Of a stretch of DNA of 52,376 nucleotides, positions 8,853-17,951 are shown in pieces. The translations under genes and the position numbers were made by a program. Origin of the DNA: Ochrovirga pacifica (GTDB lineage: Bacteria; Bacteroidota; Bacteroidia; Flavobacteriales; Flavobacteriaceae); NCBI RefSeq assembly GCF_000220525.1, contig NZ_AFPK01000065.1:1-52376 (forward strand), read 5' to 3'. The notes under the pieces were generated by a model. It had not been told where the DNA came from. It worked only from the letters and a program-made list of their open reading frames with translations, and searched no databases. The first letter of the stretch is position 1; every line of letters begins with the position of its first letter.

Positions 8853-8886
8853 AAAAAAGCTGTCCGTGTAACCGGACAGCTTTTTT
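8853..8886. terminator. Bidirectional terminator between the ABC and aconitase genes
   Basis: The hairpin arms AAAAAAGCTGTCCG and CGGACAGCTTTTTT form a perfect GC-containing stem with a short loop. It carries T runs on both strands and lies between two convergent genes, so it can serve both. Confidence 0.92.
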
Positions 8887-8912
8887 AGTTTTTACTTTTT
8901 TTCTTTTATGCT

Positions 8913-11183
8913 TTATGCTTTGTTCTGAGTTTTGATCAAATTCAGAGCAGAACCCGCTTTGTACCATTCTATCTGTTGTGCATTGTAACTATGGTTCAAC
9001 TGAATTGTATCTTTAGATCCATCCGCGTGCTTTATTTCTAAAGTCAGCGTTTTGTTTGGAGCAAATTTTTCTAAATCTGTAAAAGTAAATACATCATCTT
9101 CTTGGATTAAATCGTAATCTGCTTCGTTTGCAAATGTCAATCCTAACATTCCTTGTTTCTTTAGGTTAGTTTCGTGAATACGTGCAAAGGATTTTACAAT
9201 AACAGCAGCTACTCCTAAATGACGTGGTTCCATTGCCGCATGTTCTCTAGAAGATCCTTCTCCATAATTGTGATCTCCTACAACGATAGAAGGAATGCCA
9301 GCTGCTTTGTATGCTCTTGCTGTATCGGGCACAGCACCATAAGCACCTGTTAGTTGATTTTTTACTTTGTCGGTTTCTTTATTATATGCATTTACGGCAC
9401 CAATTAGACAGTTGTTAGAAATATTATCTAAGTGACCTCGATAACGCAACCAAGGACCTGCCATAGAAATATGATCTGTGGTACACTTTCCAAAAGCTTT
9501 GATTAATAACTTAGCCTCTTTGATTTCTGTTCCCAAAGGAGTAAAAGGCTCTAGAAGTTGCAATCGCTCTGAATCTGGACTCACAACCACCTCTACACTA
9601 GATCCATCTTCTTTTGGTGATTGATAACCTGCATCTTCTACATCAAAACCTTTAGGTGGCAATTCAAAACCAGTAGGCTCTTCAAACTTTACCTCTTCTC
9701 CATTTTTATTGATTAGTGTATCTTTTGTAGGATCAAAATCTAACCTACCAGAAATAGCAATAGCAGCCACCAGTTCTGGAGAAGTTACAAACGCATGAGT
9801 GTTTGGGTTACCATCGGCACGTTTCGCAAAGTTTCTGTTAAAAGAATGTACAATAGAATTTTTTGGTGCATTTTTAGGATCTGAATATCTAGCCCATTGT
9901 CCAATACAAGGTCCACAAGCGTTGGTAAAAATTCTAGCTCCTAATTCCTCAAAAATTCCAAGCAATCCATCTCTATCTGCTGTATATCGTACTTGTTCTG
10001 AACCAGGATTGATTCCAAAATCTGCTTTTACAGCTATTTTTTTATCTACCGCTTGTTGTGCTATGGATGCTGCTCTAGACAAATCTTCGTATGATGAATT
10101 GGTACAAGATCCTATCAACCCCCATTCTACATCTAAAGGCCATCCATTTTCGGTTGCTTTGGCTGTCATATCTTTTCCTGCTTCGGTAGCTAAGTCCGGA
10201 GTAAAAGGTCCGTTTAGGTGAGGTTTTAATTCGCTTAAGTTAATTTCAATAACTTGGTCAAAATATTCTTCAGGATTGGCATATACCTCATCATCTCCTG
10301 TTAAATAACTAGCAACTTTGTTAGCTTCATCAGCAACTTCATCACGATCTGTGGCACGTAAATAACGTTCCATAGATGCATCGTAGCCAAAAGTAGAAGT
10401 TGTAGCTCCTATTTCTGCCCCCATATTACAAATGGTTCCTTTACCTGTACATGACATTGATTTGGCTCCTTCTCCAAAATATTCTACAATAGCCCCTGTA
10501 CCTCCTTTTACGGTTAAAATACCTGCTACTTTTAAAATAACATCTTTAGGTGCTGTCCATCCAGATAATTTACCTGTTAATTTGACCCCTATCAACTTTG
10601 GAAATTTTAATTCCCAAGGCATTCCAGCCATAACATCTACTGCATCGGCACCTCCTACACCAACAGCGACCATACCCAAACCTCCTGCATTTACAGTATG
10701 AGAATCTGTTCCAATCATCATCCCACCAGGAAACGCATAATTTTCTAAGACTACTTGGTGTATAATTCCTGCTCCTGGTTTCCAAAAGCCTATACCGTAT
10801 TTATTAGAAACTGATGATAAGAAATCAAAAACTTCTGCACTGGTTTTATTGGCAAATTCCAAATCCTTTTTTGCTCCATCTTTTGCTTGTATTAAATGAT
10901 CACAGTGTACTGTGGTAGGCACAGCTACTTTTTTCTTACCCGCCTGCATAAACTGTAATAAAGCCATTTGGGCTGTAGCATCTTGACACGCGATTCTGTC
11001 TGGAGCAAAATCTACGTAATCTACCCCTCTTTTAAATGCTTTGTTTGCATCCCCGTCCCACAGGTGATTGTATAATATTTTTTCGGATAAGGTTAAAGGT
11101 TTTCCCACTACTTCTCTTGCAGCATCTACTCGTTTTACCATACGAGCATAAACCTCTTTGATCATTTCAATATCGAAAGCCAT
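8913..11183 (-). CDS. Aconitate hydratase, mitochondrial/AcnA-like type
   Basis: This [4Fe-4S] enzyme of the TCA cycle interconverts citrate and isocitrate. Its 756 residues match the mitochondrial-type aconitases found in Bacteroidota. Cluster ligands are visible as the cysteine in IGSCTNSS and the pair in ACGPCIGQW. The substrate loop [24 protein letters not shown] and the C-terminal swivel domain with [23 protein letters not shown] are present. It lies directly downstream of an AcnB-type gene with a terminator between them, so the two are separately transcribed. Confidence 0.95.
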   Translation of the reverse strand: MAFDIEMIKEVYARMVKRVDAAREVVGKPLTLSEKILYNHLWDGDANKAFKRGVDYVDFAPDRIACQDATAQMALLQFMQAGKKKVAVPTTVHCDHLIQAKDGAKKDLEFANKTSAEVFDFLSSVSNKYGIGFWKPGAGIIHQVVLENYAFPGGMMIGTDSHTVNAGGLGMVAVGVGGADAVDVMAGMPWELKFPKLIGVKLTGKLSGWTAPKDVILKVAGILTVKGGTGAIVEYFGEGAKSMSCTGKGTICNMGAEIGATTSTFGYDASMERYLRATDRDEVADEANKVASYLTGDDEVYANPEEYFDQVIEINLSELKPHLNGPFTPDLATEAGKDMTAKATENGWPLDVEWGLIGSCTNSSYEDLSRAASIAQQAVDKKIAVKADFGINPGSEQVRYTADRDGLLGIFEELGARIFTNACGPCIGQWARYSDPKNAPKNSIVHSFNRNFAKRADGNPNTHAFVTSPELVAAIAISGRLDFDPTKDTLINKNGEEVKFEEPTGFELPPKGFDVEDAGYQSPKEDGSSVEVVVSPDSERLQLLEPFTPLGTEIKEAKLLIKAFGKCTTDHISMAGPWLRYRGHLDNISNNCLIGAVNAYNKETDKVKNQLTGAYGAVPDTARAYKAAGIPSIVVGDHNYGEGSSREHAAMEPRHLGVAAVIVKSFARIHETNLKKQGMLGLTFANEADYDLIQEDDVFTFTDLEKFAPNKTLTLEIKHADGSKDTIQLNHSYNAQQIEWYKAGSALNLIKTQNKA

Positions 11184-11225
11184 AGAATTGTTTTATAGAT
11201 TAAAAATTTGTTTGTTCTTGTTCCA

Positions 11226-11233
11226 CCAAGATA
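11226..11233 (-). promoter_or_regulatory. Candidate -7 element for the AcnA-type aconitase
   Basis: The minus-strand TATCTTGG is preceded by G and followed by a purine-rich leader. The acnB upstream region at 14178-14185 carries the closely similar TATCTTGC with a similar leader (AAC-A-AAC-AAC pattern). It is one base off TAnnTTTG. Confidence 0.4.
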
Positions 11234-11307
11234 CGAAAATCATTATTTTTTATAAAACGCATTTGCTACGATTATGAGCTCATTTCCTAACCACACAAAA
11301 TATTGCA

Positions 11308-11341
11308 TAAAAAAGCCCGAATCTTTACGATTCGGGCTTTT
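11308..11341 (-). terminator. Terminator of acnB
   Basis: AAAAGCCCGAATC and GATTCGGGCTTTT form a perfect stem around a 5-nt loop, followed by T6 on the minus strand. It is about 22 bp after the acnB stop codon and insulates the two aconitase genes. Confidence 0.9.
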
Positions 11342-11363
11342 GAATTTTATCTAAAAAATGTAA

Positions 11364-14141
11364 TTACTTTACCAATTGCTTTTGTGAAGGAGCAAATCTT
11401 GTCAATACAATTCCTTCAACAGCAGCTTCATATTCTTCTAATGTAGGAGTTCTCCCTAACACTGTTGATAAAACTACAACTGGAGTAGATGATAGTAAAG
11501 ACTCTCCTTTTTTCTCATTAGAATCTTTTACTACACGACCTTGAAACAAACGTGTTGATGTAGCCATTACCGTATCTCCTGGTTCTGCTTTTTCTTGGTT
11601 ACCCATACATAAGTTACATCCTGGACGTTCTAAATATAACATGTTTTCGTATTTGGTACGTGCAGCTGCTTTTGGAGCGTTGTCATCAAACTCAAAACCA
11701 GAATATTTTTGCAATACTTCCCAATCTCCTTCTGCTTTAAGCTCATCTACAATATTATAAGTAGGTGGTGCTACTACTAAAGGAGCTTGAAATTCTACTT
11801 TTCCTTGTTGTGCTTCGATATTTTTTAGCATTTGAGCCAGTATTTTCATATCTCCTTTATGCACCATACAAGACCCTACAAATCCTAAGTCTACTTTTTT
11901 GGTTCCACCGTAGTAAGACAACGGTCTAATTGTATCGTGGGTGTAACGCTTAGAAACATCATCATTATTTACATCTGGATCCGCAATCATTGGTTCTGCA
12001 ATCTCATCCAAATCAATAACCACCTCTGCATAATACTTAGCGTTTGCATCTGGCTTTAATGTTGGATTGTTTCCTGATTGAATTTCGACAATACGATTGT
12101 TTGCTTTGTCAATCAATCCTTGCAACACTTGTTTGTCGTTATCCATTCCTTTATCAATCATGATCTGGATACGATCTTTTGCTATTTCTAAAGATTCTAT
12201 TAAGGTCTCGTCTTCAGAGATACAGATTGAAGCTTTTGCTTTCATTTCTGCTGTCCAATCGGTAAATGTAAATGCCTGATCCGAAGTTAGTGTACCAATA
12301 TGTACCTCGATTACTCTTCCTTGGAATACATTTTCTCCTCCAAACTGCTTTAACATTTGTTGCTGTGTTGCGTGCACCACATCACGGAAGTCCATGTAAC
12401 CTTTCATGTTCCCTTTAAAAGTTACTTTTACAGAATCTGGAATTGGCATGGTTGCTTCTCCTGTAGCCAAGGCCAAAGCAACAGTTCCTGAATCGGCTCC
12501 GAAAGCTACTCCTTTAGACATACGTGTATGAGAATCTCCTCCAATAATAATATCCCAGTCACTTACAGTAATATCATTTAGCACTTTGTGAATTACATCT
12601 GTCATAGAGTGATAAGAGCCTTTTGGATCTCTTGCTGTAATCAAACCAAAGTCATTCATAAATTTCATCAACTTAGGAATGTTTGCTTTTGATTTATTAT
12701 CCCATACAGAAGCGGTATGACATCCTGATTGGTATGCTCCATCAACGATAGGAGAAATTACTGTTGCTGCCATCATTTCTAACTCCTGCGAAGTCATTAA
12801 TCCTGTAGTATCTTGAGAACCTACAATATTTACTTCTACTCTTACATCTGAACCAGCGTGCAATGTTTTTCCTGGAGTGGTACCTACAGCATTTTTGTTA
12901 AAGATTTTTTCAACCGCTGTTAGTCCTTGTCCTTCTACCGAAATTTCCTTTGAAGCAGCATATACTTTAGGAATTTCGATTCCTAATACTTTGGCTGCAA
13001 AGGTTTGTAATTTTTTACCAAAAACTACAGCGTAAGAACCTCCTGCTTTAATAAACTCCATTTTTTGAGGAGTTAACGCAGCGGAAATATCTTTTAATTC
13101 TTTAGTTCCGTTATAGAGCTTTTTTTCTTTTGTGTTGATGGTTAGTACTGTTCCTGTTTCAACAGAATATTCTTGTTTTAACACAGGCTCTCCATCTTTG
13201 TTTACAACAGTATTCCCTTCTGCATCTTTTTGTTTTACCCAGTTTTGCAAATCAATTCCAATTCCTCCTGTAACCCCAACAGTGGTTAAGAAAATTGGAG
13301 AAATTCCGTTAGTTCCTGCAATTACTGGAGCTATGTTGATAAAAGGCACATAAGGACTTGAAGGAAGTCCTGTCCACAACGCAACGTTGTTCACTCCAGA
13401 CATTCTAGAAGATCCTACCCCCATTGTTCCTTTTTCTGCTACCAACATAACTCTTTTGTCTGGATGTTGTTCTTTTAAAGCAGTAAGTTCTTGTTGCATT
13501 TCTTTGTTATGCTCAAAAATACACTGTCCATGCAATTCTCTATCAGATCTTGAGTGAGCATCAGCACCTGGCGAAAGCAAATCTGTAGAAATATCTCCTA
13601 CGCCTGCTATAAAGGTTACTACCTTAATTTCTTCTTCAACTTCAGGCAATTTGGTAAAGAATTCTGCATGTGCGTAGCTCTCAATCAATTCTTTAGCTAC
13701 TGGGTTTCCTGCTTTGTAAGCTTGTTCCAATCTATCGGTATCTGCTTCGTACAAGAACACTTGAGTTTTTAGAACCTCTGCAGCTTGTTTAGCAATTGCA
13801 GCATCTTGTCCTAATGCCAAATCTAACAATACTTCAATAGAAGGACCTCCTTTCATATGAGATAACAACTCAAATGCAAAAGTTGGAGCAATCTCTTCTA
13901 CCACAGATTCACCAAGAATAATTTCTTTTAAAAACTTCGCCTTTACACCCGCTGCACTTGTTGTACCCGGTAAAGTATTGTAAATAAAGAACTTTAATGA
14001 GTCTTTTCTGTGTTCGTTATCTACATCTTTAATTTGAGCAATAATCTCACTTAGCAAATCAGCACCATCAATTGGCTTTGGATGAAGACCTAAAGCTTTT
14101 CTTTCTTCGATCTCCTTGATGTAATCGTTATAAATGTTCAT
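11364..14141 (-). CDS. acnB: Bifunctional aconitase 2 / 2-methylisocitrate dehydratase
   Basis: This AcnB-type [4Fe-4S] enzyme serves the TCA cycle and, in characterised homologues, the 2-methylcitrate cycle. At 925 residues it is longer than the roughly 865 of E. coli AcnB. The N-terminal HEAT-like domain (about 1-160) is followed by the swivel domain with GTMGVGSSRMSGVNNVALW. The catalytic part has IIGGDSHTRMSKGVAFGADSG, the cluster cysteine in LGFVGSCMVHKGD, and the pair in RPGCNLCMGNQ. All cluster ligands are present. A TATCTTGC -7-like element lies about 37 bp upstream. The gene is followed by its own terminator and then the second aconitase. Confidence 0.96.
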   Translation of the reverse strand: MNIYNDYIKEIEERKALGLHPKPIDGADLLSEIIAQIKDVDNEHRKDSLKFFIYNTLPGTTSAAGVKAKFLKEIILGESVVEEIAPTFAFELLSHMKGGPSIEVLLDLALGQDAAIAKQAAEVLKTQVFLYEADTDRLEQAYKAGNPVAKELIESYAHAEFFTKLPEVEEEIKVVTFIAGVGDISTDLLSPGADAHSRSDRELHGQCIFEHNKEMQQELTALKEQHPDKRVMLVAEKGTMGVGSSRMSGVNNVALWTGLPSSPYVPFINIAPVIAGTNGISPIFLTTVGVTGGIGIDLQNWVKQKDAEGNTVVNKDGEPVLKQEYSVETGTVLTINTKEKKLYNGTKELKDISAALTPQKMEFIKAGGSYAVVFGKKLQTFAAKVLGIEIPKVYAASKEISVEGQGLTAVEKIFNKNAVGTTPGKTLHAGSDVRVEVNIVGSQDTTGLMTSQELEMMAATVISPIVDGAYQSGCHTASVWDNKSKANIPKLMKFMNDFGLITARDPKGSYHSMTDVIHKVLNDITVSDWDIIIGGDSHTRMSKGVAFGADSGTVALALATGEATMPIPDSVKVTFKGNMKGYMDFRDVVHATQQQMLKQFGGENVFQGRVIEVHIGTLTSDQAFTFTDWTAEMKAKASICISEDETLIESLEIAKDRIQIMIDKGMDNDKQVLQGLIDKANNRIVEIQSGNNPTLKPDANAKYYAEVVIDLDEIAEPMIADPDVNNDDVSKRYTHDTIRPLSYYGGTKKVDLGFVGSCMVHKGDMKILAQMLKNIEAQQGKVEFQAPLVVAPPTYNIVDELKAEGDWEVLQKYSGFEFDDNAPKAAARTKYENMLYLERPGCNLCMGNQEKAEPGDTVMATSTRLFQGRVVKDSNEKKGESLLSSTPVVVLSTVLGRTPTLEEYEAAVEGIVLTRFAPSQKQLVK

Positions 14142-14177
14142 AAATTAATCTTTTCAGAATTGTTCGTTTTTGGTTCG

Positions 14178-14185
14178 GCAAGATA
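14178..14185 (-). promoter_or_regulatory. Candidate -7 element for acnB
   Basis: Minus-strand TATCTTGC, a near match to TAnnTTTG, about 37 bp before the acnB ATG. It resembles the element before the second aconitase gene in core and in flanking sequence. Confidence 0.4.
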
Positions 14186-14356
14186 CAAAATAAGCAAGCT
14201 ACAATAAAAGCTGTAAACCCTTGTATTTACCTAAAAGAGATGATTTTTAACAAATTCTCTATTTTCTATATATTTTAACACAGCTTTGCCTATTTTACTT
14301 AAGACATACTCTAAATAAAAAGCTGCTAGAAAGTTATTTTTAGAAAAAAATAAAAA

Positions 14357-14684
14357 AAGTAGATCTATAAGCCGAGTTCTGTAACCCAAAACAAGTTTAG
14401 GTCTCTTATCATTTATCTAGAATTGCTGTTACCAACAACCTCTATCTGCCTACCCCTTGGAATTGAGCGAACTACTCTTACCTTATAAAAAGGACTCCAA
14501 TATACATGACATTGCACCACATAGAGTTTACCTGGTTTCACTACAGCCGAACTGTACTTGCTTTCTGTTGCACTTGTCCTCTATCAAAATATTTTGATAG
14601 GACGGGTGTTACCCGCTATGCTGTTCTATGGTGCTCGGACTTTCCTCTCTAAACATTATTTAGAGCGATAAGACGATCTACTTT
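14357..14684 (-). ncRNA. rnpB: RNase P RNA (bacterial type A)
   Basis: This is the catalytic RNA for tRNA 5' maturation. The minus-strand transcript contains the P4 5' half GAGGAAAGTCCGAGCACCAT, the CR-II/III block GTGCAACAGAAAGCAAGTAC, and the 3' conserved ACAGAACTCGGCTTAT. The 5' end AAAGTAGATC pairs with the 3' GATCTACTTT to close helix P1, giving roughly 328 nt. The T-run after the 3' end could terminate transcription. No consensus promoter was recognised immediately upstream. Confidence 0.95.
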
Positions 14685-14779
14685 AATAATTCTATACACT
14701 ATCCATACTTTATCTATAGAGTAACTATAGCTTATTTATGAACAATACTTTACTTTATTATTCAACTTTATCATAAGGC

Positions 14780-14855
14780 AAAAAAAACCCACCTAGTAAA
14801 CCAGGTGGGAAAAATTGCTATGAAAAAGAAAAAGTGTGTTATAAATAACACACTT
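14780..14855 (-). ncRNA. Candidate small RNA between dnaJ and rnpB
   Basis: A consensus promoter sits just upstream. The predicted transcript opens with a stable hairpin (arms AAGTGTGTTAT and ATAACACACTT, 2-nt loop). A U/C-rich linker containing TTTTTCATAGCA follows, then a terminator hairpin CCCACCT/AGGTGGG (14788-14809) with a run of eight T. That makes a compact RNA of about 70-75 nt with no convincing reading frame. I do not recognise a known family. The alternative is that the second hairpin merely ends the dnaJ transcript, but the perfect promoter argues for an independent unit. Confidence 0.5.
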
Positions 14856-14886
14856 CAAAGATAGTTACTTTTTATGTTCTGGCAAA
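14856..14886 (-). promoter_or_regulatory. Consensus promoter for the candidate small RNA
   Basis: Minus strand: TTTG (14883-14886), exactly 19 nt, then TATCTTTG (14856-14863). This is a complete match to the Bacteroidota -33/-7 consensus and one of the strongest promoters in the window. It points away from dnaJ, towards rnpB. Confidence 0.65.
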
Positions 14887-14932
14887 CAAAAAAAATATTT
14901 TTTTTGTGTTTTTTTTCAGTTCTTATACTTTG

Positions 14933-16060
14933 TTAAGAAAACATATCCTTTACCTTATCAAAGAAAGACTTGTCTGACTTGGTTGGATTGGGTTTAAAGT
15001 TCTCATTATCAAGATTGTTTTTAAAGAACTTTGCTTGTTCTTTGTTCAACTCTTGAGGAGTCCAAATATTTACGTGTACCATCATATCTCCAGTTCCATA
15101 TCCTTCTATGTTTGGTAATCCTTTTCCTTTTAATCGTAATATTTTTCCTGATTGTGTACCTTCCTCAATCTTAATTTTCACCTTTCCGTTTACGGTTTCT
15201 ACCTCTTTGCTTACTCCTAGTACAGCTTCTGGAAAACTAATGTACAAATCGCTGTGTAAGTTGATTCCTTCTCTTTTTAGTGTTTCGTGAGGAACTTCTT
15301 CTATTAACACCAATAAATCTCCAGCAATTGCATTGTTCCCTGGAGCTTCATTTCCTTTTCCTGCAACTTTTAACTGTACTCCATCTGTTACTCCTGCCGG
15401 AATGTTAATGGTTACTGTTTCTTCTTCAGTAACCAACCCTTGTGCATCTGCACCGCTAGGTTTGTTTTTTAGAATTTCTCCTGCTCCTCCACAAGCATTA
15501 CACGTAGTAGCAGTTTGCATTCTACCCAATATCGTATTGGTTACCTGCATTACTTGTCCCGAACCATTACATGTTGTACAAGTGGTGTAGCTTACTCCTT
15601 TGGCTTGTTTTTTTCTACGAACTTTTATTTTTTTATCAACACCGTTGGCAATTTCTTCTAAAGTTAGCTTTACACGAATACGCATGTTAGATCCTTTGAC
15701 CATTCCTCTTCGTCTTCCTCCGCGTTGACCTCCTCCGCCAAAGCCACCAAAACCACCTCCAAAGATGTCTCCAAACTGGCTAAAAATATCGTCCATATCC
15801 ATTCCGCCAAAACCGCTACCGCCACCTTGGCCTCCTTCAAAGGCACGGTGTCCGTATTGATCGTAGCGAGCACGTTTGTTTTCATCACTTAGCACCTCGT
15901 AGGCTTCTGCAGCGAGTTTAAATTTTTCTTCTGCTTCTGTATCTCCAGGATTTTTATCTGGGTGATACTTTACAGCCATTTTACGGTACGCCTTTTTTAT
16001 CTCTGCAGCTGATGCTCCTTTAGAGATTCCTAATACCTCGTAAAAATCTTGTTTTGCCAT
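14933..16060 (-). CDS. dnaJ: Chaperone DnaJ (single zinc-centre form)
   Basis: This Hsp40 co-chaperone stimulates DnaK ATPase and presents unfolded proteins. The J-domain is at residues 1-70 with HPD at 33-35, followed by a long Gly-rich linker (about 75-120). The zinc region carries only two CxxCxGxG repeats, CTTCNGSG and CNACGGAG, where E. coli DnaJ has four. Their spacing and context match repeats 2 and 3 (zinc centre II); repeats 1 and 4 are absent. The same layout is known to me from other flavobacterial DnaJ proteins. The C-terminal substrate-binding beta domains are complete. It is downstream of grpE, and dnaK is not nearby. Confidence 0.96.
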   Translation of the reverse strand: MAKQDFYEVLGISKGASAAEIKKAYRKMAVKYHPDKNPGDTEAEEKFKLAAEAYEVLSDENKRARYDQYGHRAFEGGQGGGSGFGGMDMDDIFSQFGDIFGGGFGGFGGGGQRGGRRRGMVKGSNMRIRVKLTLEEIANGVDKKIKVRRKKQAKGVSYTTCTTCNGSGQVMQVTNTILGRMQTATTCNACGGAGEILKNKPSGADAQGLVTEEETVTINIPAGVTDGVQLKVAGKGNEAPGNNAIAGDLLVLIEEVPHETLKREGINLHSDLYISFPEAVLGVSKEVETVNGKVKIKIEEGTQSGKILRLKGKGLPNIEGYGTGDMMVHVNIWTPQELNKEQAKFFKNNLDNENFKPNPTKSDKSFFDKVKDMFS

Positions 16061-16146
16061 TTTTTATTCAATTAGCAATTAAAAATTTACAATTGGCAGT
16101 TTCGTTGCTCAATTACAAATAGATAATTGTACATTGTTAATTTTAA

Positions 16147-16731
16147 CTATTGTCCTATTACTACTTTTGGAAAACGAATAATAGTATCTCCTAATTTGTA
16201 TCCTTTCTCTACCACATCAATAACTTTTCCTTTTAAATCTTCTGTGGGTGCTGGGATTTGAGTAATTGCTTCTTGGGTATCCGCATCAAAAGTATCTCCT
16301 TGCTTTACCTCTACTTGCGTTAGTCCTTTTTGCTCTAAGGTTTTTACCAATTTGTCTTGAATTAGTGCTACTCCTTTTACCAATTCTTGGTCTTCGCTTT
16401 TATTGATTTCTACCATCCCTCTGTCAAAATCATCTACAATCGGTAATAATGACACGATGATGTCTTTTCCTGCCGTTTTAAACAATTCTACACGTTCTTT
16501 AGAAGTACGTCTTTTATAGTTTTCAAACTCTGCAAACAATCGTAAATACTTGTCTTTTTCTGCTTGTATCAAATCTTCTACTGATGTTTCTTGTTTAGGT
16601 TCTTCCTTTGTATCGGCTTCTTTTTCTACGGTTTCTTCTGTAGAAGCATTGGTAGTAGATTCTACTTGCTCTGCAGCTACTTGATCTTCAACTGCCTTTT
16701 CTTCTTGTTGGATATCTTCTTTTTTACTCAT
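16147..16731 (-). CDS. grpE: Nucleotide exchange factor GrpE
   Basis: GrpE releases ADP from DnaK. The 194-residue protein has an acidic, Glu/Thr-rich disordered N-terminus (about 1-50). A long coiled-coil helix with KYLRLFAEFENYKRRTSKER follows, then the C-terminal beta domain with EGYKLGD-like VEKGYKLGDTIIRFPKVVIG. It precedes dnaJ by about 86 bp on the same strand, a standard grpE-dnaJ heat-shock unit. The upstream region contains a -7 element and two palindromes. Confidence 0.95.
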   Translation of the reverse strand: MSKKEDIQQEEKAVEDQVAAEQVESTTNASTEETVEKEADTKEEPKQETSVEDLIQAEKDKYLRLFAEFENYKRRTSKERVELFKTAGKDIIVSLLPIVDDFDRGMVEINKSEDQELVKGVALIQDKLVKTLEQKGLTQVEVKQGDTFDADTQEAITQIPAPTEDLKGKVIDVVEKGYKLGDTIIRFPKVVIGQ

Positions 16732-16795
16732 GTTCGATATTTATCAGTATGTTTTGTTGTGCTTATTTTCAAAAGATTTGCCAATTGTTTAAAAA

Positions 16796-16851
16796 TGTCA
16801 AAATGGCACTTTCTAAAAACTTTGCAAAAGTACAACTTTAGCTTCAGCTAA
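16796..16851 (-). promoter_or_regulatory. grpE promoter with two inverted repeats
   Basis: Minus strand: -7 TACTTTTG (16825-16832). A perfect palindrome TTAGCT-TC-AGCTAA (16838-16851) lies in the spacer upstream of it. An imperfect one, TGCCA-TTT-TGACA (16796-16808), lies just downstream near the expected start of transcription. The positions suit a repressor operator of a chaperone operon. Neither is the CIRCE sequence, and the regulator is unknown. Confidence 0.4.
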
Positions 16852-16896
16852 GAAAACATCTAATTTGAAGTTTTTAAAGAAGTCTTTTTTGTTTGT

Positions 16897-17901
16897 TTAG
16901 TGTAGTATTTTAAACAGTAATTCCTTTAGTATATCATGATGACTGATGTTTGATGCTCCTACTCCTTTGCTTTTTAAATCCGCTTCTCTTAAATATCCTA
17001 TAACCTGAGAAACTTTTCGCATGGGATAATTTTTTCCTGCCAAAACATAATCATCTACAAAGTAAGGACTAACCCTTAAGACCCTGGCTACATTTCCTTT
17101 TGATTTATCACTTAAACCATGATACAATAGCAACTGAGTAAAATAGCTGTTGATTAACGAAATAGTCATTACCAACGGATTGCTCTTAGGGTTTTCTGCA
17201 AAATAGTTGATGATTTGATTGCATTTTAAAATGTCTTTTTTACCGATGGCTTTTCGTAGTTCAAACACATTATAGTCTTTGCTAATTCCTATATTTTCCT
17301 CTATATGTTTGGGAGTGATGCATGTTTCTGGCGACAAGACAGACATCAGCTTATTCAGTTCATTGCTTATTTTACTTAAATCTGTTCCCAAAAACTCTAC
17401 CAACATATGCACAGCCTTAGGTTCTATTTGATATTTTTTCCCTTTTAAAACACCAAAAATCCAATCTCCTACCTGATTTTCATAAAGTTTTTTAGACTCA
17501 AACACGACTCCTTTTTTAGCCAATGTTTTGATAAGTTTCTTACGTTTGTCTAAAGTTTTGTATTTGTAACAAATTACCAACACTGTAGAATCTAAAGGAT
17601 TTTCTACATAAGATGTTAAGTTTTCTATAGTTCTAGACAAATCCTGAGCTTCTTTTACCAACACCACTGTACGTTCAGCCATCATAGGAAAACGTTTGGC
17701 TTGTGCAATAATTTCATCAACCGAAGTATCTCTTCCATATACCACCGTTTGGTTAAAGCCTTTTTCCTCTTCTGTAAGTATTTTTTCTTCTATATATTCC
17801 GAAATTTTATCAATGTAGTAAGGCTCTTCTCCCATTAAAAAGTAGACCGGTTTTATATGTCCTTGATTGATGTCCCCTACTATCTGTTTTACTTCCGTCA
17901 T
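16897..17901 (-). CDS. holA: DNA polymerase III subunit delta
   Basis: This clamp-loader subunit opens the sliding clamp. It has 334 residues and is recognised from PVYFLMGEEPYYIDKISEYIEEKIL near the N-terminus (a P-loop remnant without the GKT). FGRDTSV-like VVYGRDTSVDEIIAQAKRFPMM, the VLICYKYKTLDKRKK region and the helical C-terminal collar domain are also present. It is divergent from the HsdR-N domain gene with about 50 bp between start codons, an arrangement I recall in other flavobacteria. Confidence 0.93.
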   Translation of the reverse strand: MTEVKQIVGDINQGHIKPVYFLMGEEPYYIDKISEYIEEKILTEEEKGFNQTVVYGRDTSVDEIIAQAKRFPMMAERTVVLVKEAQDLSRTIENLTSYVENPLDSTVLVICYKYKTLDKRKKLIKTLAKKGVVFESKKLYENQVGDWIFGVLKGKKYQIEPKAVHMLVEFLGTDLSKISNELNKLMSVLSPETCITPKHIEENIGISKDYNVFELRKAIGKKDILKCNQIINYFAENPKSNPLVMTISLINSYFTQLLLYHGLSDKSKGNVARVLRVSPYFVDDYVLAGKNYPMRKVSQVIGYLREADLKSKGVGASNISHHDILKELLFKILH

Positions 17902-17951
17902 AATTGATGTACTTCTGCTTTATCTACCCAAAAGTTTGTTTATTTTTGAGC

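Noticed and set aside
9799..10701. Long plus-strand frames inside the aconitase gene
   Set aside because: They are reverse-strand shadows of a strongly conserved aconitase coding region, with low-complexity composition and no domain.
14820..14864. A plus-strand mini-frame beginning ATGAAAAAGAAAAAG
   Set aside because: It has only 14 codons, consists of the hairpin arms read in the other direction, and has no promoter in that orientation.
16804..16830. TGGCAC followed by TTGC upstream of grpE, as a sigma-54 promoter
   Set aside because: The spacing between the two elements is about 12 nt rather than the required 5, and it points away from grpE.
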